The position numbers and the translations under genes were made by a program. Below are positions 18,271 to 27,091 of a stretch of DNA of 56,100 nt, piece by piece. Under the pieces are notes generated by a model. The model had not been told where the DNA came from. It made no database searches and saw only the letters and a list, made by a program, of their open reading frames with translations. Each line of letters opens with the position of its first letter. The stretch's first letter is position 1. The DNA comes from Noviherbaspirillum galbum (lineage in GTDB: Bacteria > Pseudomonadota > Gammaproteobacteria > Burkholderiales > Burkholderiaceae_D), in contig NZ_JAAIVB010000007.1 in NCBI RefSeq assembly GCF_010974945.1, positions 1-56,100 of the forward strand. Reading direction: 5' to 3'.

Positions 18271-18914
18271 CTCCGACCACCATCAAGGTGCTGATTGCCG
18301 ACGACCATGCCATCGTGCGCGAAGGCCTGCGGCAGATCCTTGCCGACACTAGGGACCTCGTCGTTGCCGGAGACGCGGAGAATGGCGGCGACGCCATCAA
18401 GCTCGCGCGCCGAGAGGAAGCCGACGTGCTTCTGCTGGACATCTCCATGCCCGACCGGAACGGCATCGACGTGCTGAAGCAGATCCGCAAGGAAGTGCCG
18501 CGCCTCGCGGTGCTGATGCTGTCCATGCACCGCGAGGATCTCTACGCCATCCGCTCCCTCAAGGCGGGCGCCGCCGGCTACATGAACAAGCAAAGCGCGC
18601 CGGCCGAACTGGTCGACGCGATCCGCCAGGTCGCGGCCGGCAGGAAGTTCGTCAGCCAGGCGCTCGCCCAGGAACTCGCGCGCCAGGTCGGCGACGAAAA
18701 CCGGGACGCCGCTCCGCACGAAACCCTGTCGGACCGGGAATACCAGACGATGGTGATGATCGCCTCGGGCCAGACCGTGACGGACATCGCCAATGCGCTC
18801 AAGCTGTCGGTCAAGACCATCAGCATGTACCGCTCCCGCCTCCTGCAAAAGATGCAGATGCGGCACAACGCCGAACTCACCCACTACGCCATCAAGAACA
18901 AGCTGGTGGAGTGA
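18267..18914 (+). CDS. NarL/LuxR-family response regulator
   Basis: A 215-residue two-domain regulator. The receiver domain (1-125) has the acidic pair ADDH, phospho-acceptor Asp58 in LLLDISMPDRNG and the conserved Lys in AAGYMNKQS. The C-terminal LuxR-type HTH (about 150-210) reads LSDREYQTMVMIASGQTVTD and IANALKLSVKTISMYRSRLL. It is the cognate partner of the kinase it overlaps. No target site can be named from the sequence. Confidence 0.95.
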   Translation: MTPTTIKVLIADDHAIVREGLRQILADTRDLVVAGDAENGGDAIKLARREEADVLLLDISMPDRNGIDVLKQIRKEVPRLAVLMLSMHREDLYAIRSLKAGAAGYMNKQSAPAELVDAIRQVAAGRKFVSQALAQELARQVGDENRDAAPHETLSDREYQTMVMIASGQTVTDIANALKLSVKTISMYRSRLLQKMQMRHNAELTHYAIKNKLVE

Positions 18915-19097
18915 GTGATGAAGTGAGTGGTGCGCCAGGCGCCCTCCCGATTCCGGGAAACCTGGCAGGCCTGTCAGCCCCCAACCGCCGGCGACGTCGC
19001 ATTTCGAGACCATGCCGCCGGCATTCCAGGGATTGCCGCTTTTCATTTGGCCGGGCAGGCGCTACATTGGAAAACCGATGCTTCACTGAATTGCGCC

Positions 19098-20936
19098 ATG
19101 GATGACAAGAAGAAAACGGAAATGAGTCCCGCCGATATCGCGCGCGAAGCCTTCAAGAGGCTGGCCACGCGGCGCATCGCGCCCACGCCCGACGCCTACA
19201 CGAAGATCTACGAGGAGATCGCCGGCAGCGTCGAGCGGTCCGGCGCGGAAAAGGTGCTTGCCGAATTCACGTCCAACCTCGCGGGCGTCTCGGAGGACAT
19301 GACCGTCCTCGCCATCGAATGCAGCCGCGCCCTGGAATCGCGCGACTGGCAGCAATTCAGCGACAAGCTCAACGGCATGCTGGAAAGGCATTTCAAGCCG
19401 ACGCCCGCGGCAAGCCCGGCGCCGGCGGCTGCCCAGCAGGCCATCGTTGCCTCGACGCCGGCCCCGCAGAAAGCTTCGCTGCCGCTGGTGGACGACGCGC
19501 CAGCCCCGCCCCTCAAGAGCGCCGGCATTCCGCTCGTCGATCCTCCCGCGCCGGTCGCCATGAAGAGCGCGGGCATTCCCCTCGTCGATGTTCCCGTGCC
19601 GGAGAAAACGCCAGGAGTGCTATCCGCGCTATCCGTGCAGCCCGTGGCGGCGCAGGACGCAGTCCCGGCCGACAAGCCCGATCCGGCGCTCGAACGCCTG
19701 CCCCGCCCTCCTGAAGCCATCGTCGGCGAGAGCGTGCAGGCCCGCCTGCTCCGCGACCTGCTGGTCCGGACCCTGACGCTCGGGGTGGCCTCGCTGCTGC
19801 ACAAGGTGCCCGACCTGTCGCAGGAATCCGAAGTGCTGGCCGATGCCGTGCGCAAGGCCATGTCTGAAAAGTCGCTCAACGACGTGAGCGCGAAACTCAA
19901 GCAGTTCTGCTTCCGCATCGAACTCAAGAGCGCAGACCTGGCGGAGGAACACGAACTCCTGCTGCGTCTGTTCAAGCTGCTGCTGGAGAACGTCAGCGAA
20001 CTGCTCGACAACGATTCCTGGCTGAGTGGCCAGATCGCCAGCGTGCAGGCGCTGCTCGACGGTCCGATCAGCCATGCGGCCCTGCTTGACGCCACGCGCA
20101 GCCTGAAGGACGTGATCTACAAGCAGGGCGCGCTCAAGCACAGCCTGGCGGAAGCCAAGAGCAGCATGAAGACCATGATGATCACCTTCATCGACCGGCT
20201 GGGCGCGGTGGCGGCGAGTACGGGCGAATACCATGAGAAGATCGACGGCTACGCGCGCCAGATCAGTTCCGCGCGCGGCATTCCCGAGCTCAACAAGATC
20301 CTCGACAACGTCATGCGCGACACGCGCGCCGCGCAGGTCGAGGCGCTGCGCTCGCGCGACGACATGGTCGCGGCACGCCAGCAGGTGCAGTTCGCCGAAG
20401 CGCGCATCCAGCAGCTGGAATCGCAGCTGCAGGAAATGAGCGACCTGGTGCGGGAAGACCAACTGACAGGCAGCCTCAACAGGCGCGGACTGGACGATGT
20501 GTTCGATCGCGAGCTGGCGCGCTCGGACAGGCGCGCCTCGCCATTGTGCATTTCCTTGCTGGACCTGGATGACTTCAAGCGGCTCAACGACACCTATGGC
20601 CACGTCACCGGCGACCAGGCCCTGATCCATCTCGTCAGGGTGGTGAAGGACACCTTGCGCAGCATGGACGTGATCGGACGCTTCGGCGGCGAGGAATTCC
20701 TGATCGTATTGCCAGACACGCCCCTGCCCGAGGCCATCCAGACCGTGACGCGGGTGCAGCGCGAGCTCACCAAGCGCATCTTCCTGCACAACAATGAACG
20801 CCTGCTGATCACCTTCAGCGCCGGCGTGGCCTTGCGCCAGCCCGGCGAAGACCAGGTGTCCCTCGTCAAGCGCGCCGACGACGCGCTCTACAAGGCGAAG
20901 CGGGCCGGCAAGAACCGGGTGATCGCGGCGGACTGA
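19098..20936 (+). CDS. Diguanylate cyclase (GGDEF) with long N-terminal region
   Basis: A 612-residue soluble protein. The start at 19098 gives the sensible N-terminus MDDKKKTEMSPADIAREAFK; the upstream codons look non-coding. Residues 1-100 form a helical domain, about 100-210 is a Pro/Ala-rich linker containing repeated AGIPLVD motifs, and 210-450 is helical with a coiled coil just before the catalytic domain. The GGDEF domain reads RFGGEEFLIVLPDTPLP, an active GGEEF variant, with an RSMD inhibitory site exactly five residues before it, so product inhibition by c-di-GMP is expected. It follows the kinase/regulator pair by 183 bases and is convergent with the first giant repeat gene. The role of the N-terminal part is unknown. 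Confidence 0.92.
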   Translation: MDDKKKTEMSPADIAREAFKRLATRRIAPTPDAYTKIYEEIAGSVERSGAEKVLAEFTSNLAGVSEDMTVLAIECSRALESRDWQQFSDKLNGMLERHFKPTPAASPAPAAAQQAIVASTPAPQKASLPLVDDAPAPPLKSAGIPLVDPPAPVAMKSAGIPLVDVPVPEKTPGVLSALSVQPVAAQDAVPADKPDPALERLPRPPEAIVGESVQARLLRDLLVRTLTLGVASLLHKVPDLSQESEVLADAVRKAMSEKSLNDVSAKLKQFCFRIELKSADLAEEHELLLRLFKLLLENVSELLDNDSWLSGQIASVQALLDGPISHAALLDATRSLKDVIYKQGALKHSLAEAKSSMKTMMITFIDRLGAVAASTGEYHEKIDGYARQISSARGIPELNKILDNVMRDTRAAQVEALRSRDDMVAARQQVQFAEARIQQLESQLQEMSDLVREDQLTGSLNRRGLDDVFDRELARSDRRASPLCISLLDLDDFKRLNDTYGHVTGDQALIHLVRVVKDTLRSMDVIGRFGGEEFLIVLPDTPLPEAIQTVTRVQRELTKRIFLHNNERLLITFSAGVALRQPGEDQVSLVKRADDALYKAKRAGKNRVIAAD

Positions 20937-20962
20937 GTTCCGCCGCCGTCACGCCACGCACC

Positions 20963-23900
20963 TCATGCAAGATAGCCGCCGTCGTCCTTCTTGACGAGGC
21001 TGGCGGCGAGCTGCGCCGATGCCATCCGCGATTCGGCGGATTTGTCTCCCACCCGCGCGATATCCTCATGGCTGCCGATGGCGGCAGCCATCTGGGCGGC
21101 GGCGCTCGTGTAACTGGCGGCATCGGTCAGCGGCAGCGCGGCGGCCGGCGGTTCGGCTGCGGCAGCCGCGTAGCCGGACATGGCTTCGACCAGCGCGCCG
21201 ACCTGGCTGGAAAGATCCGGCTTCGAATCCACCACGAACCAGACGTCCGCCGTCGCCCTGCTCTGCCCGTCCGCCGTCGTGTAGGAACCGGCCAGCCCCA
21301 GCCAGTTGCCATTGTCCTTTTCCGAGACCGATTCCGCCTTCACGCCGATGCTCGCCACGCCGGCCTCCTGCAGGCTGCGCAACTCGCCGGCCTCGGTAAT
21401 GCCATCGTTGTTGGCATCCACCCAGACCTGCAGCCTGCCATAGGCGGCATCCTTGCCGTCGATCACGCCATCGCCATTGGCGTCGAGCTCGGCAAGCGCC
21501 TGGTAGCCGTTCGCCGCCTTGCTGCCGTCGGCCATCAGGGTCGAGGTGCCGAACAGTTCGCTGCCGTCGTTGATCATGCCGTCGCCGTTGCGGTCGAGAA
21601 CCAGCAGCGCATCGCCTTGGCCCACCCAGCCGGTGCGGACCGTGCGGCCGCTCGCGGTGAGGTCGAAGTTCACGCCTTCGAGGACGCTGCGGGTGTGCAC
21701 GCCGTCGCCGTTCAGGTCGAGCACGATCGGGCTGGCCTGCGCCAATGCCGCGCGCTGCGCCGCGCTCATGCCGGCCAGCTGGGTGCTGGTCAGCGCCATC
21801 ACCTGCGTCGGCGTCAGCGCGGCGAGCTGGGTGGTGGCGAGCGATGCGAGCTGCGATGGCGTCAGGGCCGCCACCTGCGCGGTGGAGAGGCCGCCGGCGA
21901 TCTGGTCGGTCGTCAGCGCGATCAGCTGGGTTGCCTTGAGCGAGGCCAGGTCGCGGGTTTCGATGGCCGCAATCTGGACCGCGGTCAGGGCTGCGATCTG
22001 CGTCGGCAGGATGGCGGTCACCTGCACCGAGGTCAGGGCGGCGATCTGCGCGGCGCCGATGCCGCTGACCAGCTGGTCGGTGGTCAGCGCGGCGATCTGG
22101 CGCGCCGTCAAGGCAGTGATGTCCCGAGTCTCGAACGCGCTCAGCTGGGCGCTGGTCAGCGTGGCGATAATGTCCACCGTCAGGCCGGGAATCTGCCTGC
22201 TCGCGAAGGCCGCGATCTGTTCGTTTGACAATCCCGCTACCTGGTCGGCGGTCATCATGGACAACTGCTTCGTCGTGAAGCCCTGGATGGCGTCGGCCTC
22301 GATGGCGCCGATCTGCCCGGCGCTCAGGGAAGACAGCACGCGGGTGCTGATGGCGCCGACCTGGGCCGAAGACAGGCTGTTGATTTCCACCGTGGCGAGC
22401 GCCGCGATCTGGTCGCCCGACAAAGCCTGGATCTGCGCCGTGGTGAACGAGGGCAGGTAATTGTCGAGCAGCACGGTCAACTGGTCGCCGGTCAGGTACT
22501 GGATCTGGCGCGAACTCAGCGCAGCGACCTGCCTGGTGGTAAGCGCGGTCAGCTGCGCGCTGCTCAGCAAGGGCACCTGCACGCTGTTGAGCGCGCCGAT
22601 CTGGCTGGTCTTGAGCGCTGCCAGCTGCTCCGGCGTGAGGCCGGTCGTGATCTGGTCGGCGGTCAGGACCGTGATCTGGCTGGTCCTCAATTGCCCGAAA
22701 TCGGCGGGTGTCACGGCCGCCAGCTGCGAAGCGCTCAAGGCAAGGATGGCCTTGCTGGTCAGCGCGCCGATCTGGGCGGTGGTCAGGCTGGCGATTTCAT
22801 CCGTCGTCAGCAGGCCGATTTCATCGGTCGTCAGCGCGGCGATCTGCGCCGAGCGCAGGCTGGGCAGGGACTGGTCCATGAATGCCGTGATCTGATCGGC
22901 GGTCAGCGCGGCGATCTGGCGCGTCGTCAGCGCCGCGACCTGGGCGGTGGTCAGCGCCACCAGCTGGTCGGTGATCAGGGCGGTCCATTGCGCGGTGCTC
23001 AAGGAAGCGACCTGGCTGGATTTCAGGCCCGGGATCTGGTCGGGCGTGAGCGCGACCAGCTGCGTGGTGGACAGCGCGCCCAGTTGCCGCGATGTCAGCG
23101 CGCCGAGGTCTGCGACCTCCAGTGCGGCCACCTGGTCCACGCTCAGGGAGGCGATCACCGCGGTCGGCAAGGCGGAAACCTGGGCCGACGTCAGCGCGGC
23201 GATCTGGTCGGTGGTCAGGCTGGCCGCCTGGTCCGTGGTCAGCGCGGCGACCTGGCTGGATTTCAGCGTCGGCAGGAAGGTGCCCATCAGGGCGCCGAAC
23301 TGGTCGGTGCTGAGCAGGCCGACCTGCTTGCTGCTCAGCGCCCTCACCTGCGCGGTGCTCAGGGAGGTAATCTGGAAAGTCGACAGGGCGCCGATCTGGT
23401 CGCTGGTCAGCACGCCGAACTGCGCCGTCGTGAGCGAAGGCATCTGCGCGTCCGTCAGCGCCATCAGCTGGGTGGAAGCCAGGGCGACGAACTGCCTGGT
23501 GGTCAGCGCGGAGATGTCCGCGCCGCTCAGGCTGGCGATCTGGTCCGTGGTCAACGCCTGGATGGCGGAAAGCGACAGCGCCGACACCTGGCGCGTCGTC
23601 AGCGAGGCGATCTGCGAAGTCGGCAGGCTGACGATCTGGTCGGACGTCAGGGCGGCGATCTGCGTGGTCTTCAGGACAGGCAGGAAAGTCGCGAGGATGA
23701 CGCCGAACTGCGACGAATTCAGCGCGGCGACCTGGGCGTCGGCCAGTCCGCTGACCTGTGCGGTCGTCATGGCGGTGATCTGGTCGGTCGTGAGCGCGGC
23801 GATCTGCGCCGATTTCAAGGCGGCGAACTGGCCGGTTTTCAGCGCGCCGACCTGTGCCGGCGTCAGGAAAGCCACCTGGTCGCTGGACAGGCCCACGATC

Positions 23901-26900
23901 TGCGAACTCCGGATCGCGCCGACATCAGCGAGGGTGATGGCGGCGATCTGGTCGCTGCTCAGGGCACGCAGCTCCGCCGTCGTCAAGGCGGCGGCCTGGC
24001 CGGTGCTCAGTGAAGCGACCTGGTCGGTGCTCAGCATCGCGATCTGGGCCGAGGTCAGGGCCGCGATCTGCGCGCTCTGCAGGGTGCCGAGGAAGCCGGC
24101 GAACAAGGCGGAGATCTGCCCGGTATCGGCAAACGCGGCGATCTGCTGCGGCTTGAGCGAAGCCACTTGGCCGGCGCTCAGTCCGGCGAGCTGGTCGGTC
24201 GTGAGGGCCGCGGTCTGCCGCGTGGACAGCGCGGCGATCTGCGACGAACGCAAGGCCGAGATCTGGGTCGAGGTAATGCCGTTCACCAGCTGGCTGGTGC
24301 TCAGCGCGGCGAGCTGGACCGAGGTCAGGGCGGCGAGATCGGCATTGACGAAGGCTGACAGCTGGGTCGAGGTCAGGCTGGCGATTTCACGCGTGGTCAG
24401 CGCCGCGACCTGCTTCGTGGTCAGCGAAGCGATCTGCGCCGTGTTCAGGCTGGAAACCTGGGTGGTGGTCATGCCCGCGATCTGCGAAGTCTTCAGGACA
24501 GGCAGGTACACGTCGGCGAGCGCGCTGATCTGGTCGGTGGAAAGCGCCTTGATCTGGGCCGTGGTCAGGGCGCCGGCCTGGACCGCCGACAGCGCCACCA
24601 GCTGGTTGCTGGTCAGGGCTGCGACCTGCCTGGTCGACAGCATGGAAATCGCCGACGACTTGAGCGCGCCGACCTGGTCCGTCGTCAGGCCGAAGGCGAT
24701 CTGCGAGGTGGTGAGCGCCGCGATCTGCGACGACTTCAGCGCACCGATGTCTTCCACCGGCAAGGCCGCGATCTGGTCGGTCGTCAGGGCGCCGATGACG
24801 CTGGCCGACAGCACGCCGATCTGGCCGGTCGTCAGGAGGGCTAGCTGGTCGGTTCCGAGGCTGGCGATCTGCGTATCCGACAGCACGGAAAGCTGGGCCG
24901 AGCGCAGCGTCGGCAGGAAGGCGCTGACCAGTTCGTTCAGCTGGTCCGAGGTCAGGGCACTCATCTGCGCCGTGGTCAGCACGGCCACCTGCGCGGTTTT
25001 CATCGCCGCGATCTGGTCGGTGGTCAGCGCGGCCACCTGGGAAAGCGACAGCGACGCGATCTGGTTCGTGAGCATGGCGGCGACCTGCGCGGTGCCGAAG
25101 CCGCTGGCGATCTGCGCGGTGGACAGGGCCGCGATCTGCGTGCTGCGCAGCGCCACCACGTCGCGCGTCTCGATGGCGGCGATCTGGTCGGTCGTGAGGG
25201 ACGCGACGGCACGCGGCGCCAGCGCCCCGACCTGCGAACTGGAAAGCGCGGCGATCTCGGCGGCCCCGAGGTTGGCGGCCTGGGCGGTGGTCAGCGCAGC
25301 GATCTGGGAAGTCTTGAGCGCGGCCTGGAACGAATCGACCAGCGCATTGATCTGGCCGGTGCCCATCATTCCGATCTGGCGCGTCGACAGGCTGGCCACC
25401 TGGCCCGTGGTGAGCGCCGCGAGCTGGTCCGTGGTCAGGGCGCGCGTCTGGGCGGATGACATCGCTGCCATCTCCGCGCTCGTCAGGGCGTACATCTGGT
25501 CGGTGGTCAGGCCGTAGGCGATCTGGGCGGTGGTCAGCGCCGCGATCTGGCGGCTCTTGAGCGCGGCCAGGTCTTCGGCTTCCAGCCAGCCGATCTGGTC
25601 GGTGGTCAGCGCCGCGATCGCGCCCGCGCTGAGCGAGGTGACCTGGGCGGTGGTGAGCGCGATGACTTGGTCGCTTCCCAGGGTCTGCACCTGGCTGGTG
25701 GTCAGGGCCGCGATCTGCGCCGGCTTGAGCGCGGCCAGGAAATTGCCCGCCACTTCGCCGAACTGGTCCGTCGTCAGCGCTACCAGCTGGGCCGTGGTCA
25801 GCGCCCCGATCTGGCTGGTGGTCATGGAAGCGATTTCGCTGGAGGCGATGGCCGCGATCTGCGCCGCCGACAGGCTGGCCAGCGCGGTATTCGACAAGGC
25901 CTGGAGCTGCACGGCGGTCAGGCCGTTCGCGATCTGGCTGGTGGTGAGCGCCGCCAGTTCGCCGGTGGTGAACGCCGCCATGTCCTGCGACTCGATCGCC
26001 GCGACCTGGCTGGAGCTCAGCGCCGCGATGAAATCGGTGGAGAGCGCCGCCGCCTGCGTCGAGGCGAGCGCGGCAATCTGCGCATCCTGCAGCGCGGCGA
26101 TCTGGGCCGCGGACAACGCAGCGATCTGGGTTGATTGCAGGCCGGGAATCTGCGCCGTGGTCAGGCCGTTGGCAATCTGGTCGGTCGTCAGGGCGGCGAT
26201 CTGGTCGCTGTTCAGCGCCGCGAGGCCGGCGGTGCGGAAGACGGCGATCTGGGTCGGATCGAGGCCGGCGATTTGGTCCACCGTCAGCGAAGCGGCCTGC
26301 GTGGACGTCAGCGCGGCGATCTGCGCCGTCGTCAGGCTCTGGGTCTGGCCGATGCTCAGGTTGGCGACCTGCGCCGGGCGGATCGCGGCGATCTGGGCCG
26401 TGGTCAGCGACGAAAGCTGGGTCGTGTCCAGCGCCAGGAGGGCGTCCGATCCGAGCGCCGCGAAAGCCGAGGTCTTCAGCGCCGCGAGCTGGGTCGTGGA
26501 CATGGCCGTCACCTGGCTCGCGCCGAGGGCGGCGACCTGGACGCTGCCCAATGCCTTGACCTGGGAGGTCGTCAGGGCGGATAGCTCGGCGCTGGTCAAT
26601 GCGGTGACCTGGGCGCTCGTCAGGGCGCCGATGCCCGCCGTGATCAGGGATTGCACCTGCGTGCTGGAAAGGACGGCGAGCTGGCTGGCCGACAGTTTTG
26701 CGACCTGGGCGGTCGACAGCACGGCGATCTGGTCGGTCGACATGCCGCTGGCGAATTCGGAGGCGCGGATGCTGCCCAGGCTTGAGGACTGGATCGCCTT
26801 GACCTGGGCGGTGGAGAATGCCGCGATCTGCGCCGACGACAAGGCGGACATGTCGTCCGTGCCGAGCGAAGCGATTTGCGACGTCCGCAGCGCGGCGATC

Positions 26901-26935
26901 TGCGCAGTGGACATTCCAACCAGGATCGAAGCCAT
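20963..26935 (-). CDS. Giant octapeptide-repeat protein 1, putative type I secretion substrate
   Basis: A 1990-residue protein. The start at 26935 is preferred over in-frame ATGs at 26941 and 27013: AGGA lies eight bases before it and it gives MASILVGMSTAQIAAL, the same N-terminus as the second giant protein. Residues 9 to about 1730 are some 215 copies of an eight-residue unit with consensus LTTxQIAA. These are grouped into modules of about 137 residues, most opening with a (F/Y)LPxL-type motif. Near residue 1735 begins a calcium-loop region: LDLNGDGV, LDRNGDGMINDGSELFG, LDANGDGVIDGKD and VDANNDGITEAGEL. The C-terminus ends KKDDGGYLA. There is no signal peptide, membrane helix or RTX GGxGxD repeat. 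Export through the HlyB/HlyD-type pair at 48391-51911 is inferred; the function (surface layer, adhesin or matrix) is unknown. Confidence 0.85.
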   Translation of the reverse strand: MASILVGMSTAQIAALRTSQIASLGTDDMSALSSAQIAAFSTAQVKAIQSSSLGSIRASEFASGMSTDQIAVLSTAQVAKLSASQLAVLSSTQVQSLITAGIGALTSAQVTALTSAELSALTTSQVKALGSVQVAALGASQVTAMSTTQLAALKTSAFAALGSDALLALDTTQLSSLTTAQIAAIRPAQVANLSIGQTQSLTTAQIAALTSTQAASLTVDQIAGLDPTQIAVFRTAGLAALNSDQIAALTTDQIANGLTTAQIPGLQSTQIAALSAAQIAALQDAQIAALASTQAAALSTDFIAALSSSQVAAIESQDMAAFTTGELAALTTSQIANGLTAVQLQALSNTALASLSAAQIAAIASSEIASMTTSQIGALTTAQLVALTTDQFGEVAGNFLAALKPAQIAALTTSQVQTLGSDQVIALTTAQVTSLSAGAIAALTTDQIGWLEAEDLAALKSRQIAALTTAQIAYGLTTDQMYALTSAEMAAMSSAQTRALTTDQLAALTTGQVASLSTRQIGMMGTGQINALVDSFQAALKTSQIAALTTAQAANLGAAEIAALSSSQVGALAPRAVASLTTDQIAAIETRDVVALRSTQIAALSTAQIASGFGTAQVAAMLTNQIASLSLSQVAALTTDQIAAMKTAQVAVLTTAQMSALTSDQLNELVSAFLPTLRSAQLSVLSDTQIASLGTDQLALLTTGQIGVLSASVIGALTTDQIAALPVEDIGALKSSQIAALTTSQIAFGLTTDQVGALKSSAISMLSTRQVAALTSNQLVALSAVQAGALTTAQIKALSTDQISALADVYLPVLKTSQIAGMTTTQVSSLNTAQIASLTTKQVAALTTREIASLTSTQLSAFVNADLAALTSVQLAALSTSQLVNGITSTQISALRSSQIAALSTRQTAALTTDQLAGLSAGQVASLKPQQIAAFADTGQISALFAGFLGTLQSAQIAALTSAQIAMLSTDQVASLSTGQAAALTTAELRALSSDQIAAITLADVGAIRSSQIVGLSSDQVAFLTPAQVGALKTGQFAALKSAQIAALTTDQITAMTTAQVSGLADAQVAALNSSQFGVILATFLPVLKTTQIAALTSDQIVSLPTSQIASLTTRQVSALSLSAIQALTTDQIASLSGADISALTTRQFVALASTQLMALTDAQMPSLTTAQFGVLTSDQIGALSTFQITSLSTAQVRALSSKQVGLLSTDQFGALMGTFLPTLKSSQVAALTTDQAASLTTDQIAALTSAQVSALPTAVIASLSVDQVAALEVADLGALTSRQLGALSTTQLVALTPDQIPGLKSSQVASLSTAQWTALITDQLVALTTAQVAALTTRQIAALTADQITAFMDQSLPSLRSAQIAALTTDEIGLLTTDEIASLTTAQIGALTSKAILALSASQLAAVTPADFGQLRTSQITVLTADQITTGLTPEQLAALKTSQIGALNSVQVPLLSSAQLTALTTRQVAALSSRQIQYLTGDQLTVLLDNYLPSFTTAQIQALSGDQIAALATVEINSLSSAQVGAISTRVLSSLSAGQIGAIEADAIQGFTTKQLSMMTADQVAGLSNEQIAAFASRQIPGLTVDIIATLTSAQLSAFETRDITALTARQIAALTTDQLVSGIGAAQIAALTSVQVTAILPTQIAALTAVQIAAIETRDLASLKATQLIALTTDQIAGGLSTAQVAALTPSQLASLATTQLAALTPTQVMALTSTQLAGMSAAQRAALAQASPIVLDLNGDGVHTRSVLEGVNFDLTASGRTVRTGWVGQGDALLVLDRNGDGMINDGSELFGTSTLMADGSKAANGYQALAELDANGDGVIDGKDAAYGRLQVWVDANNDGITEAGELRSLQEAGVASIGVKAESVSEKDNGNWLGLAGSYTTADGQSRATADVWFVVDSKPDLSSQVGALVEAMSGYAAAAAEPPAAALPLTDAASYTSAAAQMAAAIGSHEDIARVGDKSAESRMASAQLAASLVKKDDGGYLA
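21740..26915 (-). repeat. Array of about 215 octapeptide repeats in 137-residue modules
   Basis: The units are 24 bases long and highly diverged at DNA level. Most modules by hand count are 137 residues: 16 octads, one nine-residue unit ending in Gly at about module position 77, and a half unit at each end. One I counted is 136 and one 138. An Asp-bearing unit (for example IETRDVVA, LPVEDIGA, LEAEDLAA) sits at about position 53-60 of each module. About ten modules can be traced. Confidence 0.75.
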
Positions 26936-27023
26936 TCCCATTTTCCTTGTGACCGGCCCGTCGCCGGGCCGCCGCAGGACGGCGAAGACATTGCGCCGAC
27001 CTGATGATGACAAATCATTCTAC

Positions 27024-27041
27024 TATTTCCCTAAGGAAATA
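27024..27041 (-). promoter_or_regulatory. Palindrome upstream of giant protein 1
   Basis: TATTTCC-CTAA-GGAAATA is a perfect 7-bp inverted repeat about 90 bases before the start of the gene, in the only AT-rich patch of a 156-base gap. On the minus strand, TAGAAT just after it could be a -10 box. An operator or leader hairpin for the giant gene is possible; evidence is limited to the sequence pattern. Confidence 0.35.
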
Positions 27042-27091
27042 TATAGCTGATTCAACCACACCTTCCCTGCCCTAGGGTCGAGGACCAGCCA

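Noticed and set aside
22691-25517. Long plus-strand open frames (up to 856 codons) opposite giant gene 1, with similar ones opposite genes 2 and 3
   Set aside because: The octad unit is 24 bases, a multiple of three, so all frames of the array stay free of stops. These translations lack start signals and domains and mirror the repeat; the minus-strand reading has the conserved N-terminus and the calcium-loop region.
20963-26935. RTX toxin or hemolysin identity for the giant proteins
   Set aside because: There are no GGxGxDxUx nonapeptides and no RtxC/HlyC-type acyltransferase nearby; only the exporter type is shared.
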